A stretch of DNA of 64,000 nucleotides from Pseudobacteriovorax sp. GTDB lineage: Bacteria; Bdellovibrionota_B; Oligoflexia; Oligoflexales; Oligoflexaceae. Of this stretch, positions 8,906 through 17,133 are shown piece after piece. The notes under the pieces are model-generated. The model was not told the DNA's origin. It saw nothing but the letters and a program-made list of their open reading frames with translations, and ran no database searches. How positions within the stretch are numbered: the first letter of the stretch is position 1; each line of letters begins with the position of its first letter. The position numbers and the translations under genes were made by a program. Where the stretch lies: the NCBI GenBank assembly GCA_013215145.1, contig JABSRP010000016.1:124001-188000 (forward strand), given 5' to 3'.

Positions 8906-9715
8906 TTAATGGAGACGCTCAGACATCGGAAAAAGCTGAAAATTGAGCCCATAGACGCGATCATTAGCCTCGTCATCGGTGCTATCCACAGCAAGTAGGT
9001 TGGCAAACTCCTGAATTTGCTCCGTGAATTCTGTAAATTTATCCTCTTTTCCTGAAAACACTACGGAAAACAAATAACGCTCATTCTCAGGTTTGTTCTC
9101 CATACATTCCAGCGCGCGATTAACCATGGTCTTATGAAAGTGCTGCTCACCGTCCTGTGATCCCTTATCTCCTGCACGGATGTACTGATTTTTGGCGACC
9201 CACTGCCCATCAATATTCTCTATTAAATTGAGGCTTTCTAACCTAGCAATGGATGCCGAGACTTCGTGCTGAGAGATCCCTAAGACCTCCGCAATCCAAG
9301 TATATTCCTGATTGGTAGATTTGAGTCCCACAAGGGTAAGGATCGAAAAATCATACCAAACTGAGAGCCTGCGAAAGTTGATGGGGTTGACTCTTTTGTA
9401 CAGTTGTTGGTCTCGTATCTTGAATATGAGTGATTTGTATTTGGATTTGTCCTCCGGGCTCTTCGCTAATTCGAATAGATAGACATAGCGAAAAAACTCA
9501 GATTGGGTCTTGTCAAAGCTCAAGGCCTCAGCGATCTTGTTTATCATATTCAACGAGGGGTGAGACTTACCGTTTAGGATTTCCGAAAGAAATGATGCCG
9601 ACAAACGGCAATCACGGGCAAAGGCTCGCATAGAGTACTGATAATTGCGAGCTGACTTCTCGACAAAAGCCGCCTTCAGAATGTCACGAAAGGTATGATG
9701 GGAGTAAAATTCCAT
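8906..9715 (-). CDS. TIGR02147-family HTH regulator (second copy)
   Basis: A 269-residue protein. The N-terminal helix-turn-helix spans about residues 25-75 (MRAFARDCRLSASFLSEILN, GKSHPSLNMINKIAEAL). The C-terminal region has the family marks: WYDFSILTLV, EVSASIARLESLNLIE (winged helix) and EQHFHKTMVNRALECME. It is only distantly similar to the neighbour at 7768-8553, so this is not a recent duplication. An inverted-repeat element directly follows the stop codon, which suggests it is transcribed separately from the downstream regulator. Regulon unknown. Confidence 0.85.
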   Translation of the reverse strand: MEFYSHHTFRDILKAAFVEKSARNYQYSMRAFARDCRLSASFLSEILNGKSHPSLNMINKIAEALSFDKTQSEFFRYVYLFELAKSPEDKSKYKSLIFKIRDQQLYKRVNPINFRRLSVWYDFSILTLVGLKSTNQEYTWIAEVLGISQHEVSASIARLESLNLIENIDGQWVAKNQYIRAGDKGSQDGEQHFHKTMVNRALECMENKPENERYLFSVVFSGKEDKFTEFTEQIQEFANLLAVDSTDDEANDRVYGLNFQLFPMSERLH

Positions 9716-10189
9716 TGGTTTCCTTTTCCTCGGTATCCTAAGGTTAAGAGGCAGTCAGCCGCGAAATATTGCAAAAAAATCTGCCGGATGCCGCAAAATC
9801 GAACTTTCTTACTATTATGAATTAATTAGTTTGCCTAGCCGGCCTGAGTGGATGTCACAGCAAACTGTTCGCCCTTTTAAACGTTACTATCGAACAGATT
9901 TTCCAAAATTAGGCATTTTATTAGGAAAAAGTATGCCTAAAAGGCGGGAATTAAGCCCAGATTTAGGAAGGGAAAGGCCCAAAATTAGGCGTATGTTCCT
10001 AATTGCAGGCTATGCCCGATAGCATATCTGGGTTGTTGGCCAAAGTAATTAACTGATATTAAAGATCTATTAGTTTCGGCATTGTCTTTGCAACCTCTCT
10101 GGCAACGAGCTCGCGGTACTAGCTTGGGAGTAGTACCAGCCGTGGTTGGCATATAGCTCTTCTCTACAACGAATGAAACGATAGGCATC
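9716..10189. other. Repeat-rich intergenic region
   Basis: A 474-base region upstream of two divergent genes. It holds ccaaaattaggc twice (9903-9914 and 9979-9990), the inverted pair ttaggcat/atgcctaa near 9909-9940, another pair ttaggaa/ttcctaa, the pair ctgttcg/cgaacag near 9865-9897, and ggtacta/tagtacc at about 10116-10138, just before the receiver gene. The alternatives could form mutually exclusive structures. The short open frame across it is not convincing. Confidence 0.45.
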
Positions 10190-10540
10190 ATGACGAATTT
10201 AAAAATGAAAAAGCTCTTGCTTGTTGAAGATGATCCAATTTTTCGCAGGCGATTCAGACGTGAGCTCGCCAAAAGCTTTGAAGTTCATGAAGCCACAAAC
10301 CTCCAAGAGACGATTGACCTGCTAAAGTCTCATCAATACGATTACATCCTATCCGATATGCATCTCACACGTGAAAACAAAGCTGAAGGCCTAGAAGTGG
10401 TGGCCTGCTGCAAAGCGGTGCAGACCAATGCGGTTGTGAAAGCCATGTCCAGCGATATCGATCTCAAGCAGAAAGCGATTCATGCTGGTGCTGAGAGCTT
10501 TCATGAAAAGCCCTTTGATATAAGACTGATCGCATTTTAG
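10190..10540 (+). CDS. Single-domain response regulator (CheY-like receiver)
   Basis: A 116-residue stand-alone receiver. Acidic pocket residues are E13, D14, D15; the phospho-acceptor is D56 in ILSDMHL; MSSD supplies the Ser/Thr switch and the conserved Lys is in FHEKPF. No output domain follows, so it must act by protein contact or in a phosphorelay. It faces the CheA-like ATPase protein gene tail to tail, with a shared terminator between, and may be linked to it functionally. The ATG at 10190 is used; ATG at 10205 would give the tidier start MKKLLLVEDD. It ends soon after the conserved lysine, so the last helix is short for a receiver. Confidence 0.85.
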   Translation: MTNLKMKKLLLVEDDPIFRRRFRRELAKSFEVHEATNLQETIDLLKSHQYDYILSDMHLTRENKAEGLEVVACCKAVQTNAVVKAMSSDIDLKQKAIHAGAESFHEKPFDIRLIAF

Positions 10541-10643
10541 ATAATTTTCATCTTGGGCTCATGAATTCCTCATTTACACCCTGATAGAGTTAGGACAAGA
10601 ACATAGGGTTACGTTTCGTTCTTCCTTTCTCGGTTTATATAAG

Positions 10644-10689
10644 AAATCCCTAGTAAGCATAACGCTTGCTAGGGATTTTTTTTCTTTTG
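10644..10689. terminator. Intrinsic terminator, probably bidirectional
   Basis: Stem ccctagtaagc/gcttgctaggg with one wobble pair and a 5-base loop, followed on the plus strand by an unbroken run of T. The A-rich left flank gives a weaker T run for the minus strand. It separates the receiver gene from the convergent CheA-like gene. Confidence 0.8.
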
Positions 10690-10695
10690 TTTACC

Positions 10696-11952
10696 TTAGG
10701 CTGATAGCTCTTCTACTTGCTTCATCTGGTTGAGAGGCAGATCGATGATAAAAGAGATTTGTGCTCTATTTTCGATAATCCGATTGATCGCTAGTTGGAC
10801 ATGACCGCCTTCGATCTCGATAAATTTCTTCACAGCCTCCATGCCAACACCGCGGCCAGATATGTCAGTGACTGCTGTGGCGGTGGACATTCCTGATTGA
10901 AAGATCAACTCCGCAAGCTCTTCTGGTGAGCCATCTGGATTGAGCCCTGCTTTCTCGGCTTTCTTACGCAAGGCATTAAAGTCAAGCCCTCGGCCGTCGT
11001 CGCCGTATTCGATCCGTAGGAATTCGCCTTGGTGGCTCACTGAGATTTGGATCTTACCCTCAGGGGTTTTGCCCGCTCTGACCCGATCTTCGGCTGTTTC
11101 GAGGCCGTGATCCATGGAGTTTCTGAGCAGGTGGATGAAGGACTTTTTAATAACGTTGGAAGTTTTTTGATCCAGGATGAAGTTATCGTTCTCTACAAGC
11201 ACAAGAGGTGGCTCCTTGCCCAGGCGTTTTATGGAGGCAATTTCTGTTTCTAGAATTTTTTCGACATTATTCTCATACATAAAGATAATCTTATGCACAG
11301 CGCTTTTTAGTTCGCCGCGCTCTACCTGGCCCTTGACCTCTTCTAAGTCGTTGCGGTGCACGGGGATGGTTCCGGCATCGCTGCCGAACAGCCCATCTAA
11401 GGCCTCGCGATACTTCTGAATCACGACATCGATTGAGAATCCGGTGCCACGCACGGCATAAGCGCTATTATCAATGAAAACTGCTATATCGAAGCTATCG
11501 CCCTTTGGTAGCTTAACAAAGGAATCGCCCCGTCCAAGTTTGGTGCCTTCCTTCCAATTTTGTCCCCGCCGGAAGATCTCTTTGTTATTGACGGAAACCG
11601 TAACATATCCCAGTGGATTGGGTAGCCAAAGCATCAGATCATCCGTGACCTCTGTTAAATTGATCTGACGTTTGTAAACGGCTACAAGCTTCTTGTCGCT
11701 TTGATCGATGTTCGGAATAGGCGTGCTAACTGCTGTATCGATCGGATAGCGATCAGCTATCACCCACTTGCTATTAGCCCTATCCTTTTGCATGACCAAG
11801 GCCTCAATACTCCACCCCTCATCGAGGGTGACGAGACCCTGCGGTGGTTCCATAGGACTTGTCTCGGGCGTTTGTGCTTCGTTGGCTGCGGCCAGAGCTG
11901 CCATCCAGAAGAGGCTCTGAATCAAAACGCCAGTGAATATGCTTTTTATCAT
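10696..11952 (-). CDS. CheA-type ATPase domain joined to an exported sensor domain, no transmembrane core
   Basis: About 418 residues. A signal peptide (hydrophobic SIFTGVLIQSLFWMAALAAA) is followed by a jelly-roll-like domain to about residue 170, resembling the extracellular domain of 7TMR-DISM receptors. The C-terminal half is a CheA-like histidine kinase ATPase: N box HLLRNSMDHGLE, G1 YGDDGRGLD, G2 DISGRGVGMEAVKKF. No membrane helix lies between the two halves, and no phosphorylatable HPt histidine (HxxKG) is visible. In related kinases seven helices and an HPt-like segment stand here. As written the ATPase would be exported, where there is no ATP; an internal deletion is the simplest explanation. 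I chose the ATG at 11952 because GGTGA precedes it. Confidence 0.7.
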   Translation of the reverse strand: MIKSIFTGVLIQSLFWMAALAAANEAQTPETSPMEPPQGLVTLDEGWSIEALVMQKDRANSKWVIADRYPIDTAVSTPIPNIDQSDKKLVAVYKRQINLTEVTDDLMLWLPNPLGYVTVSVNNKEIFRRGQNWKEGTKLGRGDSFVKLPKGDSFDIAVFIDNSAYAVRGTGFSIDVVIQKYREALDGLFGSDAGTIPVHRNDLEEVKGQVERGELKSAVHKIIFMYENNVEKILETEIASIKRLGKEPPLVLVENDNFILDQKTSNVIKKSFIHLLRNSMDHGLETAEDRVRAGKTPEGKIQISVSHQGEFLRIEYGDDGRGLDFNALRKKAEKAGLNPDGSPEELAELIFQSGMSTATAVTDISGRGVGMEAVKKFIEIEGGHVQLAINRIIENRAQISFIIDLPLNQMKQVEELSA

Positions 11953-12212
11953 AGTGTCACCAATTTCCATATAGTCACTCTGAGGGAACTTCGGACAAAG
12001 GTGACCGTCTTTGAGGAAAGCTCAAAGTAAATTTGATGTTGGCTTTAATATCAGGTGTAACATGTTTAATGTCAGAAGGTTACTGAATCATACATACCCT
12101 TATAACTCATCGAATGCACCTGCTGGCGACGAGCATTCGATAAAGGAGACTCCACTAGAATTGGATTTTAGGTCTCCCCGAATTTGATGACGAGGCTTTA
12201 ATCTCAAAGTCC

Positions 12213-12902
12213 TTAGATCCCTGCAAAGATGAGAGTCACTTGGCCATTAACTGGAGATCTGAGAGATTCCCTGCGATTCTCGACACAGATATCGATGCGA
12301 CTGAAGCCTTTGTCGACGAAAGCACCGCCGTTGTCGACGACGCGAAACTCGATTGATCTACCGTAGTGCTCCTCTAGTTCGGGTATCCTAACAATGGTCC
12401 CGTAGGGAACTCCTTTGCGCCGTAGTTTGAGATCCATAGCAACGGAAACATATTCCACCTCACCTCTAAGGTAAGCTTGTAGTGTCCTGAGTTTGGCTCC
12501 TCGCTCATCAAGAAAACCGCCTTCGAGGGGAGACGGGTCGGGATAGTAGGCTGTGGCTTTTGCTGTGTAACTCTGTACGCCGCCTATTGTGTCGTTTTCT
12601 GTTGTTTGGCACAGATAGCGTTTGGCGACCCAGCCTGTGATACGGGCACCTTCGAAGGTGATCTGCACCTTTGCCCACAGGTTGTCCTCGGAAAACGATA
12701 GAACCTCTAGGTCTAGACCAGGCTTTAGCTTACCAACGATAAAAGCCTCGGTATTGGGTTCTGATCTAAGATTTAAATTATCTGAGACGCAGACAGAGTC
12801 TTCATATAGGACATGAAGGCTGGCAGATTCTTCTACTGATCCATCAGTGCCGCAGGCCAGTTGAAAAAACAATATAACGATCAAACCAAGACGGATCAAC
12901 AT
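12213..12902 (-). CDS. Lipoprotein with SH3b domain and 3D (double-psi barrel) domain
   Basis: About 229 residues. A short lipoprotein signal ends in the lipobox QLAC. Residues 35-95 form a bacterial SH3 domain (LNLRSEPNTEAFIVGKL ... GWVAKRYL). The C-terminal part from ATAYYPDP to the end has the layout of the 3D domain: KLRTLQAYL, VAMDLK, PYGTIVRIPEL and FRVVDNGGAF, where the aspartates of the 3D family are kept. Such domains are found in MltA-type and Rpf-like cell-wall enzymes. A role in peptidoglycan binding or cleavage is inferred. ATG 12902 is favoured; TTG 12911 lies too close to the AAGGAG site. Confidence 0.8.
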   Translation of the reverse strand: MLIRLGLIVILFFQLACGTDGSVEESASLHVLYEDSVCVSDNLNLRSEPNTEAFIVGKLKPGLDLEVLSFSEDNLWAKVQITFEGARITGWVAKRYLCQTTENDTIGGVQSYTAKATAYYPDPSPLEGGFLDERGAKLRTLQAYLRGEVEYVSVAMDLKLRRKGVPYGTIVRIPELEEHYGRSIEFRVVDNGGAFVDKGFSRIDICVENRRESLRSPVNGQVTLIFAGI

Positions 12903-12911
12903 AATGAGCAA

Positions 12912-13403
12912 AACTCCTTTAGCTGTTAAAAAATATTATGAACAGGGATCTCCTATCAGATAGAAAGACGCTAGTAGATTGCAGAGTCTTCGCCAAGCAG
13001 AGTTGGTGAAAAAAAGTTCGCTGCAACGTTGTTAATGGACTCTGCTTGCGATGGTCCGTTAAGCTGCGCGAAAGTTACCTTCGGTATGAGGAGTAGTCCT
13101 TAGTTTTTAGAATTCTTGGAAACCGTGTTCCGCCAACTGATTCAAACTGAGACTAACGAATTGTCTGGTATCGATATTGATCACGAAATGAACTAAAGCA
13201 TGGTGAGGGTGAATGACTTGTAAATAGTTGGAAAGAAGCGACAGGTGATTAAAGGAAAATATTTTTTTACTTTAAACTGCGGACGGGAATGGCTTGGCCG
13301 AGACCAAAGCCGATTCCCACTATCTTTAACTAGAAGACAAAGAAAAGCCGAAACTATTGCAAAAAAATTTCGACTTTCCGATCTTGCTTCTAGGATTCCA
13401 GAA
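12912..13403. other. Intergenic region with two hairpins
   Basis: No convincing gene. A 9-base stem, aagcagagt (12995-13003) with actctgctt (13039-13047), and the hairpin at 13285-13318 are the only clear structures. The small open frame at 13193-13420 overlaps the broken barrel gene and has no ribosome site. Confidence 0.4.
13285..13318. repeat. Hairpin repeat, copy A, downstream of barrel pseudogene
   Basis: gggaat-ggctt pairs with aagcc-gattccc around the loop. Almost the same sequence occurs at 15105-15138, with a shorter relative at 14344-14374. Each copy lies 35-100 bases after a member of the barrel family, so the duplicated unit was gene plus 3' flank. Confidence 0.65.
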
Positions 13404-14012
13404 TTATAGGGAAAATCCAAGGCCTAGGGAGAGTGTTGAACGATTAACTTTTAAATCATCAAAAGTCACCTGAAACGTCCCATCGAAACCTGATTCTGTA
13501 GCTGATGTTAGATCTTGTCCAATGACAGTGCGGCTATGAATAGGCTCTACAAAGAATGATAATGATGAGGATATGGGGTTTGACCATCCGAATCCTAAAT
13601 CTCCATTGAATAGGATGGGATTGCTCCAGTCCTTCATATCGAACACTACATATTCAACTCTAGTTAAACTTGCTCCCGCCACAGCGTATGCACCACCAGC
13701 GAACGGAATGTGAAAACGACCTGAAGCAGAGATAAATGACATTTCCACTGAGGTATTAAAGAAGTATTTTTGGTAGTTCAACCCAACTTCAAAATGAGAA
13801 CCTCCCGCAGGTAGCAGGATGCCAAGCGCGATTCCGCCAGTATTATCGTATTCTGCATCGGTTTAGTCTGAAACTGTTTGCCCGTTAGCTTCAATGCTTA
13901 CATCTTGCTTAGGGATCTCTAAGTAAGCATGTTGGGGGGCGATTCTAAATTGGGCCTGCGCGTAAGCCTGCGATCCCATCATCATTAATAGTCCAGCCAT
14001 GATAAGCTTCAT
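13404..14012 (-). pseudogene. Outer-membrane barrel family member broken by one nonsense codon
   Basis: The frame from ATG 14012 reads MKLIMAGLLMMMGSQAYAQ, a clean signal peptide, then AQFRIAPQHAYLEIP, matching its two neighbours. Codon 50 is TAA (13863-13865). The same frame continues with EYDNTGGIALGILLPAG and on to the C-terminus LSLGLGFSL without any frameshift. Full length would be 202 codons, equal to the 203-residue neighbour at 14413-15024. A recent single-base loss of function, read-through, or a base-call error are the options. The ribosome site before 14012 is intact. Confidence 0.85.
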
Positions 14013-14412
14013 ATCATTTTCCTTTTCGATTCTCGGTTTTGTGTTTGTACGAATGGAAGCAATTCACAGACCAAAGTATGGGCAAAGCCTAGAGGATTCT
14101 TAAAGGGAAAGCTGTTGTTGATCTAAAGCCCTGAGATCACAAAAGGAAAGCTTGGGAAAAGTTAGATTCGGGTATCAGGAGGGACTGTGGTTTTTTGACA
14201 TTTTTGCTCGGCAAGGAGTACTTTTTCAGGGATTTGTCGATTCATCGAAGAACGTACTGTCAAGTTATGTTGATATTGAAGGTGACAGTGTATGGGATCT
14301 TGACAGGAAACATAGGAGAGATATTGCGAAAGGCTGGGGAAAGGAATGGCTGACTTTTAGAGCCGTAGCCATTCTTATAGCCTAAGCTAGGATCTCCCCT
14401 TAGCGTTAACTT
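14013..14412. other. Intergenic region inside the barrel gene array
   Basis: It holds the presumed promoter of the broken barrel gene and a hairpin at 14344-14374. A plus-strand open frame at 14152-14385 lacks family features and a convincing ribosome site; I do not call it. Confidence 0.4.
14344..14374. repeat. Hairpin repeat, copy B
   Basis: gaatggct pairs exactly with agccattc. The sequence is a diverged, shorter relative of the hairpins at 13285 and 15105 and lies about 40 bases after the stop of the barrel gene 14413-15024. Confidence 0.5.
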
Positions 14413-15024
14413 TTACAGGCTAAAACCTAGGCCTAGAGATAGCGTTGATAGGTGGATTTGAAATTCTTCAAATGAAAATTTAAAACTTCCGCTCGTACCA
14501 GGTACTGTGTTTGACTCTAGTGATTGACCTATTAGGGTGCGACTGTGAATAGCCTCCGCAAAAATTGAGACTGATGAGTTAAGACTATTGCTCCAACCTA
14601 GGCCGATATCTCCGTTGAATAGTATGGGGTTATTCCACTTAATGGGTGACTCCTCTACTGTGTACTCGATTCTTGTCAGGCTTGCTCCTGCTACTCCATA
14701 TATACCGCTGTTAAACGGAATGTGTAGGCGGCCTGCTGTCGAGATGAAAGAAAATCTACTGGTCGTGTCTAGATAGTATTTTTGATGGCTTAATCCGACA
14801 TCGAGTTTTAGACTTCCCAATGGAATAAGGACTCCAAGTGCGAGTCCAGCGGTGTTCTCATGCGATTTAGCACTATCTCCTGTAAAAGAGTTTCCATTGA
14901 ACTCGAACTTTGATTTTTGCTCAGGGAGCTCTAGATAAGCATGATGGGGAGCAATTCTAAATTCTGTCTGGGCGACAGCCTGTGTTCCTGCGACCATCAT
15001 GAGGCTTGCCATTAGTAGTTTCAT
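14413..15024 (-). CDS. Small outer-membrane beta-barrel protein, tandem family member
   Basis: A 203-residue protein with signal peptide MKLLMASLMMVAGTQAVAQ. The mature part alternates polar and hydrophobic residues in strands and ends LSTLSLGLGFSL, consistent with an 8-stranded outer-membrane barrel. It shares blocks with both neighbours: FRIAPHHAYLELPE, NTAGLALGVLIPLG, GLSHQKYY, RLHIPF, NPILFNGDIGLGWS, EAIHSRT. Function unknown; similar small barrels act in adhesion, lipid modification or membrane stability. It is the intact middle copy of three. Confidence 0.8.
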   Translation of the reverse strand: MKLLMASLMMVAGTQAVAQTEFRIAPHHAYLELPEQKSKFEFNGNSFTGDSAKSHENTAGLALGVLIPLGSLKLDVGLSHQKYYLDTTSRFSFISTAGRLHIPFNSGIYGVAGASLTRIEYTVEESPIKWNNPILFNGDIGLGWSNSLNSSVSIFAEAIHSRTLIGQSLESNTVPGTSGSFKFSFEEFQIHLSTLSLGLGFSL

Positions 15025-15104
15025 ATTTTTACCTCTAAATTATTTGAGTTGGTACCATGTATTTATTTGATTGCTTACACTGCTTTGAGAGTGCCTACGT
15101 GGAT

Positions 15105-15138
15105 GGGAATGGCTTGGCCTAGACCAGAGCCGATTCCC
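15105..15138. repeat. Hairpin repeat, copy C
   Basis: Nearly identical to copy A at 13285-13318 (gggaatggcttggc ... agccgattccc). It lies about 100 bases after the stop of the barrel gene 15238-15846, the same relative place as copy A. Confidence 0.65.
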
Positions 15139-15237
15139 ACTATTCTTACGATGGTAAGAGTCGCAAAGATGAGGATTATTGCGAAAAGCTATAAATTTTT
15201 AGCCAGAAATCATAGAACCAACGGTTTTCCCTCGCGT

Positions 15238-15846
15238 TTAAATTTTGAATCCTAGCCCGACTAGAAAGTTCGATTGCTGTATGTTTAGGTCTTTCAAAGT
15301 AACTTGGAACGTCTCAAAAGTATTAACCTCTTCATCAGATTCAAGGTCTTGACTGACGATTGTGCGACTATGGATTGCCTCTACGAAAAAAGACATAGAC
15401 GAACTGATATCCTTAGACCAACCTAAGCCCAGCTCGGCATTAAGAATGATGGGATTATTCCAGTCGACAAACTCATCTGTTTTGTAGTGTGTACGGTTAA
15501 GGCTAGCGCCACCGATACCGTATAGGCTGTCGCTAAATGGTATGTGAATCCTGCCATAAAGAGCAAGAAATGACAGATGGGATAACGTACCATAGTGATA
15601 TTCTTGATGACTAAGACCAATACTGATTTTGTTTTGACCGGCTGGTAGTAGTAGACCTAAAGATAAGCCTGCGGTGTTTTCGTAGGATGATGACGTCTGG
15701 ATTGAGCTTTCGACACCATTGATGGTTGTGGTTGCCTTTGGTTCAATAATTTCAAGGTATGAATGATACGGAGCGATTCTAAGCTCGGTTTGGCTATAGG
15801 CTTGGGTGCTAGCGACCAACATTAGGGCGGCGATGATAGTCTTCAT
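15238..15846 (-). CDS. Small outer-membrane beta-barrel protein, tandem family member
   Basis: A 202-residue member of the barrel family. The frame is open further upstream to 15921, but ATG 15846 follows the ribosome site GAAAGGAAAG and begins a proper signal peptide, MKTIIAALMLVASTQAYSQ. Shared blocks with its neighbours are ELRIAPYHSYLEI, NTAGLSLGLLLPAG, GLSHQEYHY, GRIHIPF, NPIILNAELGLGWS and EAIHSRT. It ends NFLVGLGFKI. It is the first gene of the array on the minus strand. Function not known. Confidence 0.8.
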   Translation of the reverse strand: MKTIIAALMLVASTQAYSQTELRIAPYHSYLEIIEPKATTTINGVESSIQTSSSYENTAGLSLGLLLPAGQNKISIGLSHQEYHYGTLSHLSFLALYGRIHIPFSDSLYGIGGASLNRTHYKTDEFVDWNNPIILNAELGLGWSKDISSSMSFFVEAIHSRTIVSQDLESDEEVNTFETFQVTLKDLNIQQSNFLVGLGFKI

Positions 15847-16314
15847 GTCTTTCCTTTCTTTTTTTCTAGTGATCCTGAGGCAGTTACAGCAAGTGTCAGA
15901 CCAATCGGGTTTTTGCGGCATGACAGATTCTTACTTGCTAAGTTGATTGTTAGTCTAATGAAGCTAAATCTCCTGTGTTTTTGCGGTAAGAAAAGTAAGA
16001 ATTGGATGCGACGTATGCTAAGTCCGCTAAATGATAGAGGCTAAAATTGTCCTGTCTTTGTAGTAAGATAAATCGTTCAGTGTGTGAGAGTTGTCAAGGA
16101 AAGTTGACAGTCTCTGGTCACTGCTTACTTCATATACATGGACTGGGGACTAGCGTTATCGATCCTTGATGACATTAGCTACTGCGAAGATCACGACGAC
16201 TACTACCCTTGACCATGATGAAAGCAATTCACTCCCTGACTGACTAGTCAAGACTAAGGGTTTTTGCAGCTATCCGCTATAACGTGGCTCCAACAAAAAT
16301 TTAGGAGAATCGAC
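15847..16314. other. Intergenic region
   Basis: About 470 bases between the divergent barrel and exported-protein genes. No coding region, tRNA or stable structure is recognised; it must contain the promoters for both directions. Confidence 0.4.
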
Positions 16315-16872
16315 ATGACACGTTTAGCTAACATCGCTCTATTTGCAACACTACTATTGGCGCAAACTAAAGTTTTCGCTGACTCATCACTAACACTTTC
16401 TGATCGTATCTCAGGCCTTCCTTTCCTTAAGGATGCTAAAGTTGAGATCAACCCAGGTCCAGCGTTTGCTGCGGTTCAGCCAACGGCTCACCTAACCTTC
16501 AAATTCTCGTCTTGTGCTGCTTACGATTTCGTAGTGGAAAAAGAAGAGTCACAAATCAAATTGTCTCGCACGACTCTCATCGGTATCACTGTATCTCCTT
16601 ACCAAAGAGACTGCTTCGGACCAGAAGTTGAGCGTGATTACCGTGTTCAGATCTCTTCTGATACCTTCGCTGATGGCGACTTTGTTCTTGTAAACCCAAC
16701 GGCTGTCACAGTCAAAACTGTTGAGCAACCACCCATGTTTTGCACAGCCATCGCTGGTGTTGTCATCAACGAAGAGACTGGTGAGTGTGTTTCTTTCACA
16801 AACGGATGCATGCTATCAAGCCTTCAGGCGCAAGGTTACAGATTTGCTAGCTCTGACGAGTGCTCACTGTAA
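16315..16872 (+). CDS. Exported protein of unknown function with cysteines
   Basis: A 185-residue protein. The start is ATG 16315, after the strong ribosome site TAGGAG, giving signal peptide MTRLANIALFATLLLAQTKVFA; the 17 extra codons of the longer open frame are untranslated leader. The mature protein has about 170 residues with cysteines at CAAYDF, RDCFGPE, FCTAIAG, GECVSF, NGCMLS and DECSL, likely forming disulfides in the periplasm or outside. The C-terminal CTAIAGVVINEETGECVSF resembles small cysteine-knot or Kazal-like segments but I cannot assign a family. A terminator follows at once. Confidence 0.75.
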   Translation: MTRLANIALFATLLLAQTKVFADSSLTLSDRISGLPFLKDAKVEINPGPAFAAVQPTAHLTFKFSSCAAYDFVVEKEESQIKLSRTTLIGITVSPYQRDCFGPEVERDYRVQISSDTFADGDFVLVNPTAVTVKTVEQPPMFCTAIAGVVINEETGECVSFTNGCMLSSLQAQGYRFASSDECSL

Positions 16873-16924
16873 TCTCGTGGTTCCTGAACCATTGATGTTT
16901 TAACTTGTTTGTATGTTTTAATAG

Positions 16925-16959
16925 CAGCCCTGATGGTCTCATACCGTCGGGGCTGTTTT
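16925..16959 (+). terminator. Intrinsic terminator
   Basis: Stem cagccctgatggt/accgtcggggctg (13 pairs including wobbles) with a 5-base loop, followed by TTTTC. It ends the exported-protein gene. Confidence 0.8.
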
Positions 16960-17133
16960 CGTTGCACTGGGATCAAGTGGATGTCTCCCCTGCCCTACCC
17001 TCTGAAGATGGCAAGTAACTTGCTTTAAGAAAACTGATTTCCAAACCGGGTACCCAAGTCTAACTCTATGTTGTTGTTATGACTCTAGCAAGATGTGTTA
17101 AACGGATGATTGATGTCACTTTAGTGGAGAAGA

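Noticed and set aside
9831-10022. Plus-strand open frame of 63 codons
   Set aside because: It runs through inverted repeats and its composition reflects those repeats rather than a protein.
12109-12141. atcgaatgc/gcattcgat inverted repeat
   Set aside because: A 9-base stem with a long loop, no T run and no relation to a start codon; not distinct enough to call.
13193-13420. Minus-strand open frame of 75 codons
   Set aside because: It overlaps the end of the broken barrel gene, has no ribosome site and crosses the hairpin repeat.
14152-14385. Plus-strand open frame of 77 codons inside the barrel array
   Set aside because: No signal peptide, no family pattern, and it covers a hairpin repeat; probably chance.
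16264-16314. 17-codon upstream extension of the cysteine-rich exported protein
   Set aside because: The strong TAGGAG site belongs to ATG 16315, which also starts a correct signal peptide.
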